Assembly (NCBI GenBank): GCA_018676675.1
Contig: JABHEG010000073.1
Span: forward strand, 1 to 64,000
Reading direction: 5' to 3'
From: Lentisphaerota bacterium
Lineage (GTDB): Bacteria; Verrucomicrobiota; Lentisphaeria; Oligosphaerales; JABHEG01
Length of the DNA stretch: 64,000 nucleotides
The notes below the pieces were generated by a model. It saw nothing but the letters and a program-made list of their open reading frames with translations. It was not told where the DNA came from and did no database searches. Position numbers and translations under genes: made by a program. Shown one piece after another: positions 36,542 to 45,000 of this stretch; position 1 is the stretch's first letter, and every line of letters starts with the position of its first letter.

Positions 36542-37294
36542 TCAGGCCACGCCCCGGTCTATCGAACACGTATCTGATGTTGCCTTAGCTTCCTCTTGAA
36601 GCAGGTCCAACACCTCCCGGCGACGGCGACCGGCGCAGCGGAGCTTCGGAAGGTACACGCCAAGAGCTGCGATAGTCCGACCGTCAGGAACGCGGACCGG
36701 GGCGGCCAGTGACTGGATTTCCCCGTCGTCCGAGAGACGCTCAGCCCACCCTTGTTGACGAATCGCCGCACATTGGGCCTCCAAATCCTCGAGCGAGCGA
36801 ACCTGCGACCAGCGCTCCTCTGGAAGTCCAAGCCGATCGACCAGACGGGAACGCCGAGCGGAGGAAGCAAAGGCAACCAGCAATCGACCAGTTGCCCACT
36901 CAAAGGGACAGGCAGAACGAACAACGGTGTCACCCACTAGAAGCCCCCGCTCAGGCTTTGCCGAGGCGATGACCCGGACGCATGTATCAGCCAGATTGGC
37001 CGCAATCACCGGCTCACAGAGCGCGGAAGACAGACGCTCCACATGCGGCAGAACCAGCTTGGTCAGGCGCTCAACATCAGGCTCGTTTGACGCAAGCCGC
37101 GCAAGTTGCGGCCCAAGTTCGTAGAAGCCGCCTCGACTGCCAGTCAAGACGCCCAGGTTCTCAAGGGTCTTGAGGATATTGCATAGCGTGGTCTTTCGCA
37201 GCCCTGTGCGAAGAGCAATCTCACGAAGCGGCAGCGGCTGCTCCTCATGGAGCACGGCTAGGACACTGAATGTACGCTTGACAACCTGAATCAT
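36542..37294 (-). CDS. IclR family transcriptional regulator
   Basis: This 250-residue regulator has an N-terminal winged helix (VKRTFSVLAVLHE, then PLREIALRTGLRKTTLCNILKTLENLGVL, residues about 5-50) and a C-terminal IclR effector-binding domain (about 75-240). The latter contains CPFEWATGRLLVAFASS and SLAAPVRVPDGRTIAALGVYLP. IclR proteins sense small organic acids or aromatic compounds and often repress divergent catabolic genes. Here the divergent neighbour is a QueG-like iron-sulfur protein. A palindrome overlaps the regulator's own -10 box (see 37324-37361), indicating likely autoregulation. The effector is unknown. Confidence 0.93.
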   Translation of the reverse strand: MIQVVKRTFSVLAVLHEEQPLPLREIALRTGLRKTTLCNILKTLENLGVLTGSRGGFYELGPQLARLASNEPDVERLTKLVLPHVERLSSALCEPVIAANLADTCVRVIASAKPERGLLVGDTVVRSACPFEWATGRLLVAFASSARRSRLVDRLGLPEERWSQVRSLEDLEAQCAAIRQQGWAERLSDDGEIQSLAAPVRVPDGRTIAALGVYLPKLRCAGRRRREVLDLLQEEAKATSDTCSIDRGVA

Positions 37295-37323
37295 ATGCTG
37301 TATCCTTGAACGGTCAAATACTC

Positions 37324-37361
37324 GCGTCCATTATTATGGAACGCGCAACCCGGACTGTCAA
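37324..37361 (-). promoter_or_regulatory. IclR-gene promoter overlapped by a palindromic operator
   Basis: The minus strand reads TTGACA (37361-37356), 17 bases, then CATAAT (37338-37333), close to the sigma70 ideal and about 40 bases from the start codon. The -10 box lies inside the near-palindrome GCGTCCATTATTATGGAACGC (37324-37344), with perfect CCAT/ATGG arms. A plus-strand TTGAAC (37307-37312) with an A/T-rich -10 in the same palindrome could drive the divergent gene. One operator may control both directions. Confidence 0.65.
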
Positions 37362-37448
37362 GCAGGAACCTGGTCTCTGTGCCGCCTCCGGCAACTGACC
37401 GGATTGCTTCCCCTTCCCCCCCTCAAAGCTGATATGGAGGACAAACCG

Positions 37449-38423
37449 ATGTCTCTGACCAGTGAACAGGTGAAGAGAGCCGCGAAAGAACTGGGTGCTG
37501 ACTTGTGCGGAATCGCCTCGATGGATCGCTTCGAGGGAGCCCCCAAGCAGCAGGATCCGCGATACATCTTCCCGGCTGCGCAAGCATGTATCGTGTTGGG
37601 GTTCCGGATTCCCCGAGGTTACTTTCGTGGCATTGAGGAAGGGACATACTTCGCGGCCTACACGGCCTTGGGATATGGTGGAATGAACTTGGTCTACATG
37701 CCGATTGTGCAACGGGAATTGACGTGTTTCATCGAGGACCACGAGTACGAAGCCGCCCCCATCCCGAACATCTACGCGGGTGCAACAATCTCCTTCGACA
37801 CGCAGGAGCACAATCCGGATCGCAGCCGTCCCGTTCGCGAGGGTCTTCCGAGCCCGGACGTCATGGTGGACTTCCGGATCGCTGCTTTTGCTGCAGGATT
37901 GGGTGAGTTCGGCTACAGCAAAGTCTTCCTCAATCCCGAATATGGCCCAGCCGTGCGCTATGTCGCCATTCTGACGGATGCTCCGCTTGAGCCGGACCCC
38001 CTGTTCGACGGCGAGATCTGTGACCATTGTATGGCCTGCGTGAAAGAGTGCAGTGCCGGCGCGATTTCAGCGACCGAGACCGAAAGCATCACGATCGCTG
38101 GAAAACGCGTGGAATGGGCCAAACTGGACACCCAGAAGTGTTCCATCGGCTATTGCGGCGGCAGCCCGGAAACGAACCCCTTCATGCGACCCGGAGCGGA
38201 TCCTGCGGACTACGAAGGCAAGTACTGCGGTGGCAGCGAACTGAGCAAGGTCGTGGGCTACCCCAGAGTATACCAGCACAACGCCGCACTGGAGGGAGCC
38301 AAGGGGTGCATCCGAGCCTGCATGGCTCACCTTCAGGACAAAGGTGCTTTGGAGAAGCGGTTCAAGAACAAGTTCCGCACGGGGCGCCCCTGGAAGATGG
38401 CATTCGCCCCCCCGGAGGCGTAG
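37449..38423 (+). CDS. Epoxyqueuosine-reductase-like (QueG-like) 4Fe-4S protein
   Basis: This 324-residue cytosolic iron-sulfur protein resembles the QueG/reductive-dehalogenase-like family. An N-terminal SEQVKRAAKELGADLCGIAS leads into a nitroreductase-like core with FAAGLGEFGYSKVFLNPEYGP. A single ferredoxin motif CDHCMACVKEC follows near residues 200-210 and precedes AGAIS. The second ferredoxin motif of true QueG is replaced by scattered cysteines (CSIGYCGG, KYCGGSEL, GCIRACMAHL). It is thus probably not QueG itself but a paralogue that may bind a corrinoid; the nearby B12 transporter fits but does not prove this. ATG 37449 is supported by GGAGG 9-10 bases upstream. It is divergent from the IclR regulator. 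Confidence 0.75.
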   Translation: MSLTSEQVKRAAKELGADLCGIASMDRFEGAPKQQDPRYIFPAAQACIVLGFRIPRGYFRGIEEGTYFAAYTALGYGGMNLVYMPIVQRELTCFIEDHEYEAAPIPNIYAGATISFDTQEHNPDRSRPVREGLPSPDVMVDFRIAAFAAGLGEFGYSKVFLNPEYGPAVRYVAILTDAPLEPDPLFDGEICDHCMACVKECSAGAISATETESITIAGKRVEWAKLDTQKCSIGYCGGSPETNPFMRPGADPADYEGKYCGGSELSKVVGYPRVYQHNAALEGAKGCIRACMAHLQDKGALEKRFKNKFRTGRPWKMAFAPPEA

Positions 38424-38519
38424 CACTGCTGATCCGGCAGCTGTTCGGCTTGCGTCTGTAGAGGCGAAGCCCAAGTATCGAGTTCCAGGCTCGGATTTCT
38501 GGCACCTGCCGCCCTACCC

Positions 38520-39320
38520 TCAGCTCCCCTTGCCGAGCTCAATAGACCGGTCCCTGGCCGCCCGGATGACATCCGCAATCATCCCGCGGAAGTTCGCTTC
38601 CTCCAACACGGCCAGCCCTGCAGCCGTCGTCCCACCGGGTGAGGTTACGGCAATGCGCAAGTCCTCCGGAGTTCCGAGCCGGCGCTGGACCATCTCCGCC
38701 GCGCCGGCAACGGTCTGTGCGGCCAACTCCAAGGCTATGTCCGCCGGCAGGTCCACCGCGACTGCGGCATCAATCAGCGCCTGGATCATCTCGAAAACAT
38801 AGGCCGGGCCACTGCCGCTGAGAGCCGTAACAGCGTCGATCGCCTGCTCAGGCAGTTCGTGGGCAATGCCCAGCGTGCCGAAGATGGTCTGGACGAATGC
38901 CTTGTCCTCGTCACTGACATCGGCAGCGCAGGCATAGACGCTGGCCCCCTTCTCCACCATCAGGGGGGTGTTCGGCATTACCCGGACAACACGTTGGGAG
39001 CCGAACCAATCGCCAAGGCGAGCCAAAGGCAGCCCCGCGGCTATCGAGACAATGAGTTTGTCGGCGCACGTTGCAGCAATTGAAGAAACCGCACCGGCGG
39101 CGTACTGCGGCTTGACAGCCAGTAATACAACATCTGACTGCAGGAGTGCTTCCGAGGCGTCTTTGGAGCAAGCAACTCCGGTTGCTGCAGTGAATGCAGC
39201 TCGGGCATCCGGGGAGATGTCCACCGCCCGCATCTCATCGACGGCCAGGACGCCCCGGTTCACCAAGCCCGCGGCCATGGCCGTAGCCATCTTGCCTGCC
39301 CCAACAAAACACATCTTCAT
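38520..39320 (-). CDS. proC: Pyrroline-5-carboxylate reductase
   Basis: This 266-residue cytosolic enzyme reduces 1-pyrroline-5-carboxylate to proline with NAD(P)H, the last step of proline synthesis. The Rossmann motif FVGAGKMATAMAAGL opens the protein. Conserved AVKPQ (residues about 70-74), VRVMPNTP and the signature ALSGSGPAYVFEMIQALIDAA are intact, as is the C-terminal VTSPGGTTAAGL. ATG 39320 has AAGGAG 7 bases upstream; the longer reading from 39377 adds 19 unlikely residues. It is monocistronic, with no co-directional neighbour. Confidence 0.97.
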   Translation of the reverse strand: MKMCFVGAGKMATAMAAGLVNRGVLAVDEMRAVDISPDARAAFTAATGVACSKDASEALLQSDVVLLAVKPQYAAGAVSSIAATCADKLIVSIAAGLPLARLGDWFGSQRVVRVMPNTPLMVEKGASVYACAADVSDEDKAFVQTIFGTLGIAHELPEQAIDAVTALSGSGPAYVFEMIQALIDAAVAVDLPADIALELAAQTVAGAAEMVQRRLGTPEDLRIAVTSPGGTTAAGLAVLEEANFRGMIADVIRAARDRSIELGKGS

Positions 39321-39484
39321 CGGTCGACTCCTTGGTCGTCCCAACCCTCCGGCCGGGCTTCTGTACGTCTCGCTCACATCAGATCACATGGTAAAACGCA
39401 GTCACGCACCTGTCAACGCAGCGCGGAAGGGAAACGTCTCCCACGCTGTAGGGTGGAGATCAGCGGAGGAGCGCTGAACGCGGC

Positions 39485-39830
39485 CCAGTGGCGTCGGGCG
39501 CGAATAGCGAGCCCACCCCCGGGTCAGTCTTCGATGAGGCTTCGTCCGGACCGGCGAAAGGCGATGCCGAGTATCGTCGTTGGCGGCCCGGCCGGAGAAT
39601 CGCGAAGAATGGTCCGCCCGTAGGGGTTGCCAGGAAACAGAAAGGCCTCATTCGTCGAGTGATGAACGCCGAGCCAAGAAACAGTGCCCGGCCTACGGCT
39701 TACCGATCCCTGGCGCGGGAGCATTCCGGTCTCCTCGGTACGTACGTCTGTACGCACCAAGGTGCCCGAAACACTTCCACATCCAGGCATCAGCAAGGGG
39801 TGGGCCCGCTATTCGCGCCCGCGCCACCAG
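39485..39830. mobile_element. Short element bounded by long terminal inverted repeats (MITE-like)
   Basis: A 35-base left end (39485-39519) and a 34-base right end (39797-39830) are inverted copies. The shared core reads cgggcgcgaatagcg then cccacccc, with about three differences including one indel. The interior of about 277 bases carries no recognisable transposase; short frames on both strands look non-coding. It sits between proC and dapA. The structure suggests a non-autonomous element or an intergenic repeat pair. No target-site duplication is obvious. The remainder of the 39321-40058 gap shows no gene. Confidence 0.5.
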
Positions 39831-40058
39831 GCTCTCAGCCGTTTCCGAACACGACCTGCCCTGTGGCGTCACCGTTTGCCCCGGGCGTGACCTTGATCTT
39901 TGTGGGGCGGGAGTTAGTTTCTCTGTTGCAGACACTTCAACCTAGCACGACTGCGTTCGGGGCGGAGCGCTTGCACCACTGGTGCCCGGGAGACATTTCG
40001 CGACGAATCACCGCACCGCAGTCGTTTGAAGACAGATTCGCAGGAGCTTTGCTGACCC

Positions 40059-40934
40059 ATGGAACTCGCAGGCTGTTTTACCGCCATCGTCACGCCATTC
40101 CGGGAAGGGCGTGTCGATTTCACCGCCCTGGGCACGCTGCTGGATGAGCAGCTGGCCGCCGGGATCGACGGCATTGTCCCAGTGGGGACAACCGGTGAGT
40201 CACCGACGCTGGATTTCTCCGAGCACAAAAAGGTCGTCGAGTTCGTGGCTGAACGCGTTGCCGGGCAATGCAAGATCATCGCCGGGACAGGCGGAAATGC
40301 AACGCGTGAGGCAATCTACCTGACCCAGCATGCGGCAAGCGTGGGCGTCGATGCTACGCTCCAGGTCACACCGTATTACAACAAGCCCATGCCTGAGGGC
40401 CTCTATCGCCACTTCGCGACTGTCGCCGATGAGGGCGGACTCCCTATCGTCATCTACAACGTCCCGGGGCGAACCAGCCGGGAAGTCGACATCCCGACCA
40501 TCGCACGACTGGCAGAGCACCCGGGAGTGGTTGCAGTCAAGGAAGCTGGTGGAAGTGTTGAGCGCGTGAGCGCGATCCTGGATGCGTGCGACATTGCCGT
40601 TTTGAGTGGGGATGACTCACTCACACTGCCCATGATGGTCGTGGGTGCCGTGGGAGTCATCAGCGTCGCCTCCAACGTCCTGCCCGGGGCGATGTGCAGC
40701 CTCGTCCACGCGGCCCTGGACGGGCGCTGGGCGGAAGCGCAGGAGTTGCACCGCAAGCTCTATCCCCTCTTCCGTGATCTTTTCGTCGAGACGAATCCCA
40801 TCCCGGTCAAAGCAGGTCTCGCCATGCTCGGGAAAATCGAGGAAGAGTACCGATTGCCGCTCACAGCAATCGCCGACGGGAGCCGGGACGTCCTTCGCGC
40901 AAGTATGGCAGCGGCAGGGCTGGACCTCGGCTGA
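40059..40934 (+). CDS. dapA: 4-hydroxy-tetrahydrodipicolinate synthase
   Basis: This 291-residue cytosolic class I aldolase condenses pyruvate with aspartate semialdehyde, the committed step to lysine and diaminopimelate. Active-site residues match E. coli numbering: T44 and T45 in VGTTGES, Y107 in TPYYNKP, Y133 in IYNVPGRT, R138, and the Schiff-base K161 in VAVKEAGG. Length is normal. AGGAG lies about 12 bases before the ATG. It stands alone on the plus strand and runs convergently into the TonB-operon TPR gene, with only 17 bases between stops. Related N-acetylneuraminate lyases differ at these motifs, so DapA is preferred. Confidence 0.97.
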   Translation: MELAGCFTAIVTPFREGRVDFTALGTLLDEQLAAGIDGIVPVGTTGESPTLDFSEHKKVVEFVAERVAGQCKIIAGTGGNATREAIYLTQHAASVGVDATLQVTPYYNKPMPEGLYRHFATVADEGGLPIVIYNVPGRTSREVDIPTIARLAEHPGVVAVKEAGGSVERVSAILDACDIAVLSGDDSLTLPMMVVGAVGVISVASNVLPGAMCSLVHAALDGRWAEAQELHRKLYPLFRDLFVETNPIPVKAGLAMLGKIEEEYRLPLTAIADGSRDVLRASMAAAGLDLG

Positions 40935-40951
40935 GTCGTCCGCAAGGCGGG

Positions 40952-43012
40952 TCAGTCCAGCATCCGCCGGACTTGAGACAGGTAACGCTCGACGTACGGA
41001 CGACGACGGATCTCCAGGGACTGCTCAAGAAGCATCACCGCCCGTTCGTACTGCTCCTGGTCGACCGCAATCTGGGCTTGACGCACCAACGCCGGTGCCT
41101 GGAACTCCCTGTTCGCCCGCCCCGCCCGCTCGTAGCAGTGCAACGCCTCGCCCGTATCCCCTGCCCGTTGGTGAAGCCGGCCCATGGCCATGAGTACGCG
41201 TCCGTCCAGAGGCGCTTCGCCGAGCAGCGTCGTGTAGAGTGCCAGTGCCTGTTGGTCATCGCCGGTCACCCCCAAGACTTGCGCCTTGGCCAACGTCATG
41301 CGTGTCCGCTGGTCGTCGGTTAGAGTGCCACCTGACTCCTCAATGCGGGCCAGGAGGGACTGTGCCTCATCGGTCTGCCCGAGTACGACAAAACTCTCGA
41401 TTGCCCTGAGCAACCTGCTGACCGCTCCGGGACCATCGGTCTCGGCAGCCAGGTAGCGCTTCAACGCGGTCGCCGGCAGCCCCTGCTCGACCATGAGGTC
41501 CCCCAGGGTGAGCAGTGATTCATCATCGCTCACCCCGATTCTCCTGGCCGATTCCAGCCCCACAACCGCCTCCTCCTCACGCTCTGCAATGAGGTCAACA
41601 TTGACCAGAAGACGCCAGAGCTCGGGACGGAACGGGTCGTGCTCAATCAACCGGCGGATGATCGGCCTGGCCCGTTGCTGCTCCCCCTGATCCATCATGG
41701 CCTTCACCAGCCCGAGGCGGAGCTCTTCTGAGTCGGGGCTATAGCGCAGAGCCTGGCGGTAGGCGTATTCGGCCATGTCAGGGTGACTCAGGCATCGGAA
41801 GGCAAAGGCGAGAACCGCCCACGCCTCGCCTTTGCGGTCACCTGCACCATCGATCCAGGCGTTCAGTTCAGGGATAGCGTCAGCGTACTGTTGCTGTTGC
41901 ATCAGAGCGTTCGCGAGATTCCGCCTGGCGTCGTGTCGATCCGGAGCTCGTCTGAGGAGATCCCGGAGCTCGCGCATCGCGGCTTCTTCCTCCCCCCGCT
42001 GCATATACAGCCCTGCCAGGCTCTCACGGGCATCGTGTTGGTTCGGGTCCAATGTCGTGAGTGTGGACAGCTGCTGAACGGCCATATCCAGGTCCTCCAG
42101 CTGGATATGGATGTTCGCCAGGGTCAAGCGAACGTCGTGCAGATCGGGTTGGTCTCTGAGCAGCGCCTCAAGTTCGCGAACGGCTTCGGGATAACGCTCG
42201 GCGTCTATGTGGAGACCGGCCAGCGTTCGGCGTGAAGCATGGTCGTCTGGAGCATGCTTGAGCAAGAGCCCGAGCTCAACAGCTGCCGCTTCCCGCTTCT
42301 CCTGCAGGATGAGGATCCCCGCGAGGTTCCGTCGCGCCTGTACGTTGGCGGGATGACGGGCCAACAGGGCGCGAAACGCCCGGATCGCACCGTCGTGATC
42401 CTCCTGCAACAGGTGAGTATTGGCCATCAGCGACCGTACCGCTTCAGAGTCGTGGCCAGCCCGAAGAAGCTCCTTCAGTTCAGAGATCGCCTCCTCGTGC
42501 CTGCCGGACCTTGCCAGGACGCCTGCCAGCCCCAGCCGCACGGGGTGCCTGTCAGGGGCTTGGGCGAGCACGGCCCGCATCTCCCGGGCCGCGTCGGTGT
42601 ACTTCTCCTGCTGAGCCAGGACACTGGCCAAATTCTGGCGAGCCCGCAGGAAGTTCGGCCCGTGAGCCAGCGCCTCAGCGAACATGCCTTCGGCTGCGGC
42701 CAATTGTCCGGTCTTGGCGTGCAGGGCACCCAAGGCAAAGAGGAGAGCGGGGGATGCCTCAGGGCGTAACCCCTGCCGGATCCTCCCGATGGCGGCCTGC
42801 GGGTCCGTCTCAGCCAGGGCTCTGACCTCTTCCAGCAAGGCTGCCTGTTCTGCGGTCACCCGAGGCTCACCGTGATCCGGGGGGGCCTCCTGGCCCCGAA
42901 CAGAGCTCACGAGAACAAGGACGGCGACCGCGGACCACAGCACATGGGCAGGCCTCCGAGTTTCAGAAAACCGCTTTGTCAGCCATGAGGTGTGGCGCAT
43001 GAGGTGTCTCAT
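40952..43012 (-). CDS. Tetratricopeptide-repeat protein of the TonB operon
   Basis: This 686-residue exported protein consists of about fifteen to eighteen TPR-type helix pairs after a signal or anchor segment (WSAVAVLVLVSSVRG). Repeats recur every 34 residues with the pattern ARRNLAGILILQEKREAAAVEL, ARRTLAGLHIDAERYPEAV, VRLTLANIHIQLEDLDMAV and others. ATG 43012 overlaps the tonB stop by 4 bases, so translation is coupled; longer starts up to 43090 lie inside tonB. In Vibrio TonB2 operons a TPR gene also follows tonB. It is probably a periplasmic protein that supports transport, but its partner is unknown. Confidence 0.85.
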   Translation of the reverse strand: MRHLMRHTSWLTKRFSETRRPAHVLWSAVAVLVLVSSVRGQEAPPDHGEPRVTAEQAALLEEVRALAETDPQAAIGRIRQGLRPEASPALLFALGALHAKTGQLAAAEGMFAEALAHGPNFLRARQNLASVLAQQEKYTDAAREMRAVLAQAPDRHPVRLGLAGVLARSGRHEEAISELKELLRAGHDSEAVRSLMANTHLLQEDHDGAIRAFRALLARHPANVQARRNLAGILILQEKREAAAVELGLLLKHAPDDHASRRTLAGLHIDAERYPEAVRELEALLRDQPDLHDVRLTLANIHIQLEDLDMAVQQLSTLTTLDPNQHDARESLAGLYMQRGEEEAAMRELRDLLRRAPDRHDARRNLANALMQQQQYADAIPELNAWIDGAGDRKGEAWAVLAFAFRCLSHPDMAEYAYRQALRYSPDSEELRLGLVKAMMDQGEQQRARPIIRRLIEHDPFRPELWRLLVNVDLIAEREEEAVVGLESARRIGVSDDESLLTLGDLMVEQGLPATALKRYLAAETDGPGAVSRLLRAIESFVVLGQTDEAQSLLARIEESGGTLTDDQRTRMTLAKAQVLGVTGDDQQALALYTTLLGEAPLDGRVLMAMGRLHQRAGDTGEALHCYERAGRANREFQAPALVRQAQIAVDQEQYERAVMLLEQSLEIRRRPYVERYLSQVRRMLD

Positions 43013-43833
43013 TTGAGCTTGAACCTGAGTTTGACCTGCATCCTGACCGCAACAGGTTCGCCCTTGCGGATTCCGGGCTCGAAACGCCACCGGGACACCG
43101 CTCGGCGAGCCGCATCGACAAATGTCTCTCCCGGGACGGCTTCGACGATCTCAATGTCGATAACCGTCCCCTCGCGGGTCAGGGTAAAGCCGACGTCGAC
43201 ATGGCCCTCGATGTTGCGGGCTCTGGCCCGGTAGGGATAGACAGGCGGCACCTGAAGGCTCGGCCGTGGGGGGCGATCCAGATCGGCGACACCGAAGATC
43301 GACCGCGTGTCTTCCGGCATGGCAACCACATCATCCGGCGGCGGCTCGGGTTCCAGGGCGAAATCAAGCGCCAGGTCAGTTCCGAATCCGGTCTCAAGGG
43401 GGCCGGTCGCGACCAGGCCGCCCTGCGGTGCCAAATAACCGCCCAGACTGACCGCGAAGTCGCCTTTGAAGTCGGCCCGCGGCACATCCAGCGTTACCGG
43501 GAGTTGCAGTCGAGGGCGCTGGGGGCGCTGCGGTGTTTCGAGCTTCGGCTTCGGCCGATTGCGTGGCTTCGGCTTCTCATTCCGCACGGGGGAAGGCGGT
43601 GTGATGGGGATGATCCTGGGAGCTTCAAGCGGCGGAGGGGTGACGTCCACCTGGCGCAAACCAAGCGTCTTGGGAGCAGGGGTCTTGAGGATCTCGGTGA
43701 ACGGCAGCAGGACGAACATGCCAATGGTGAACGCGCTGGCCGCAAGCACAGAACGCCAGCCGTTGCGGGTCTCGCCGCGTCCGCTATAAACGGCGATCTC
43801 ACCGGCCAATTGGTTGCTGTCCGTCTGGCTCAT
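43009..43833 (-). CDS. tonB: TonB-family energy transducer
   Basis: This 274-residue protein links the ExbB-ExbD motor to outer-membrane receptors. A short cytoplasmic N-terminus precedes one membrane segment (SVLAASAFTIGMFVLLPFTEIL, residues about 28-49), a Pro/Lys/Arg-rich periplasmic spacer (PKPRNRPKPKLETPQRPQRP) and a C-terminal TonB domain. The latter begins QVPPVYPYRARARNIEGHVDVGFTL and ends near WRFEPGIRKGEPVAVR. These are diagnostic of TonB. It overlaps exbD upstream and the TPR gene downstream by 4 bases each. No TonB-dependent receptor lies in the window. Confidence 0.93.
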   Translation of the reverse strand: MSQTDSNQLAGEIAVYSGRGETRNGWRSVLAASAFTIGMFVLLPFTEILKTPAPKTLGLRQVDVTPPPLEAPRIIPITPPSPVRNEKPKPRNRPKPKLETPQRPQRPRLQLPVTLDVPRADFKGDFAVSLGGYLAPQGGLVATGPLETGFGTDLALDFALEPEPPPDDVVAMPEDTRSIFGVADLDRPPRPSLQVPPVYPYRARARNIEGHVDVGFTLTREGTVIDIEIVEAVPGETFVDAARRAVSRWRFEPGIRKGEPVAVRMQVKLRFKLK

Positions 43834-44237
43834 TCGCGCTGTGCCGCAATACTCACGTTACCCGCCCCGCCCAACTTGCACTCGTCGATGACGTCAACGA
43901 CGACGCCTGCCAAGGCAGCCTGGTCAGTAAGCAAAATGACGGGCAGGTCATGCTCCTTGAGAAGTCGGGCGACCAGGCCCCGGACGCCGTTGACGCCGAT
44001 CTGGCGCCCTCCATAGACGACCTTCCCTTCCTCGGTGATGGCGATCAGGATGCTGTTCTTCTCAAGCTGCTGGGCACTCGCAGCTGACGGTTTCTGGACC
44101 TCAACCCCCGTTTCCTCGACAAACACCGTGGTAACCATAAAGAAGATCAGCAACAGGAAAACCATGTCGATCAGGGGGGACAAATTTATGTCCGCCCCTT
44201 CGTTGGCCTCAACCGGGATGTTAGCAAGGGAACGCAT
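43830..44237 (-). CDS. exbD: Biopolymer transport protein ExbD
   Basis: This 135-residue inner-membrane protein of the ExbD/TolR family works with ExbB and TonB to use proton motive force. The single transmembrane helix carries the essential Asp in NLSPLIDMVFLLLIFFMV (residues about 18-35), followed by a periplasmic domain with GRQIGVNGVRGLVARL and VILLTDQAA. The gene is 26 bases downstream of exbB and overlaps tonB. Small size and position fit the second ExbD of TonB2-type systems. Confidence 0.95.
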   Translation of the reverse strand: MRSLANIPVEANEGADINLSPLIDMVFLLLIFFMVTTVFVEETGVEVQKPSAASAQQLEKNSILIAITEEGKVVYGGRQIGVNGVRGLVARLLKEHDLPVILLTDQAALAGVVVDVIDECKLGGAGNVSIAAQRE

Positions 44238-44263
44238 GTGGTTTGCAGATCCGTCCGGGGACG

Positions 44264-44929
44264 CTACTCCATTCGTTCTACGACCATGAACAGATGGCTC
44301 TGGCAGCGGTCGATCTCGTTCGTCAGACGCTGATAAAGGCGGTGTAGGTGAGCCAGTCCGAATGTTCCCGGAAGCGCGGCGACCAAGCCGACCTGTGTCG
44401 TGATCAGCGCCTGACTTATGCCTCCGGCAACAAGGTCGGTGGTCTGCCCGGAGCGCAGTGCGACGCCGTGGAACGTATCAATCATGCCGAAAACCGTTCC
44501 GAGCAATCCCAACAGTGGAGCCGCCGCGACGAGCGCACCCATCACGTAGAACGCATGCTGATACTGCCCCATCTCGCCAGCTCGACACTGCCGGAACGCT
44601 TCGTGGAAACTGAGTCCGGCTTCCATGCGTGCAAGAACATGGCGGGCGATGCGCGGGACGGCGCCCGGAAGTGTGGCCAGCCAGTCGTGAACAGAACCAA
44701 TGGCGTTCCCGGTCGACAGACGGTTCTCAAGTGCATCCACACACTCTTCCGGTGCGGAGAGAGCCGTCTGGAGCCGCCGGTGCAGGGAGAAGTAGCGTTG
44801 CAGAATAAGAAACGCGACAGCGGCCAGGGGGACCATCAGCCATCCCCCGGCTCGCCAATAGCGCCAGATGACCTCCAGGCTCTGTCGGAGGCGTTCGGGA
44901 TCGCTCAGTTTGCGCAGAAATGGAGGCAT
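44264..44929 (-). CDS. exbB: MotA/TolQ/ExbB proton channel family protein (ExbB)
   Basis: This 221-residue inner-membrane protein has three hydrophobic segments: MVPLAAVAFLILQRYF near residue 32, VMGALVAAAPLLGLLGTVFGMIDTF near 130, and ITTQVGLVAALPGTFGLA near 175. The middle one holds the family signature APLLGLLGTVFGM, with the polar face that lines the ion path. With ExbD it forms the energising complex for TonB. It is preceded by a larger paralogue (45001-46509), as in the TtpC/ExbB2 pair of Vibrio. The gap of 71 bases from that gene is the longest within the operon. Confidence 0.94.
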   Translation of the reverse strand: MPPFLRKLSDPERLRQSLEVIWRYWRAGGWLMVPLAAVAFLILQRYFSLHRRLQTALSAPEECVDALENRLSTGNAIGSVHDWLATLPGAVPRIARHVLARMEAGLSFHEAFRQCRAGEMGQYQHAFYVMGALVAAAPLLGLLGTVFGMIDTFHGVALRSGQTTDLVAGGISQALITTQVGLVAALPGTFGLAHLHRLYQRLTNEIDRCQSHLFMVVERME

Positions 44930-45000
44930 GTGGTGCGTCGTGTGTTAAAAGAATGGCGGCTGTGCGGAAGGGGCTTGCGCTGTGCGCCACCACTCCTTCG

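Noticed and set aside
39488-40147. 219-codon frame across the inverted-repeat element into dapA
   Set aside because: It overlaps the dapA start, is low in hydrophobic periodicity and has no ribosome binding site.
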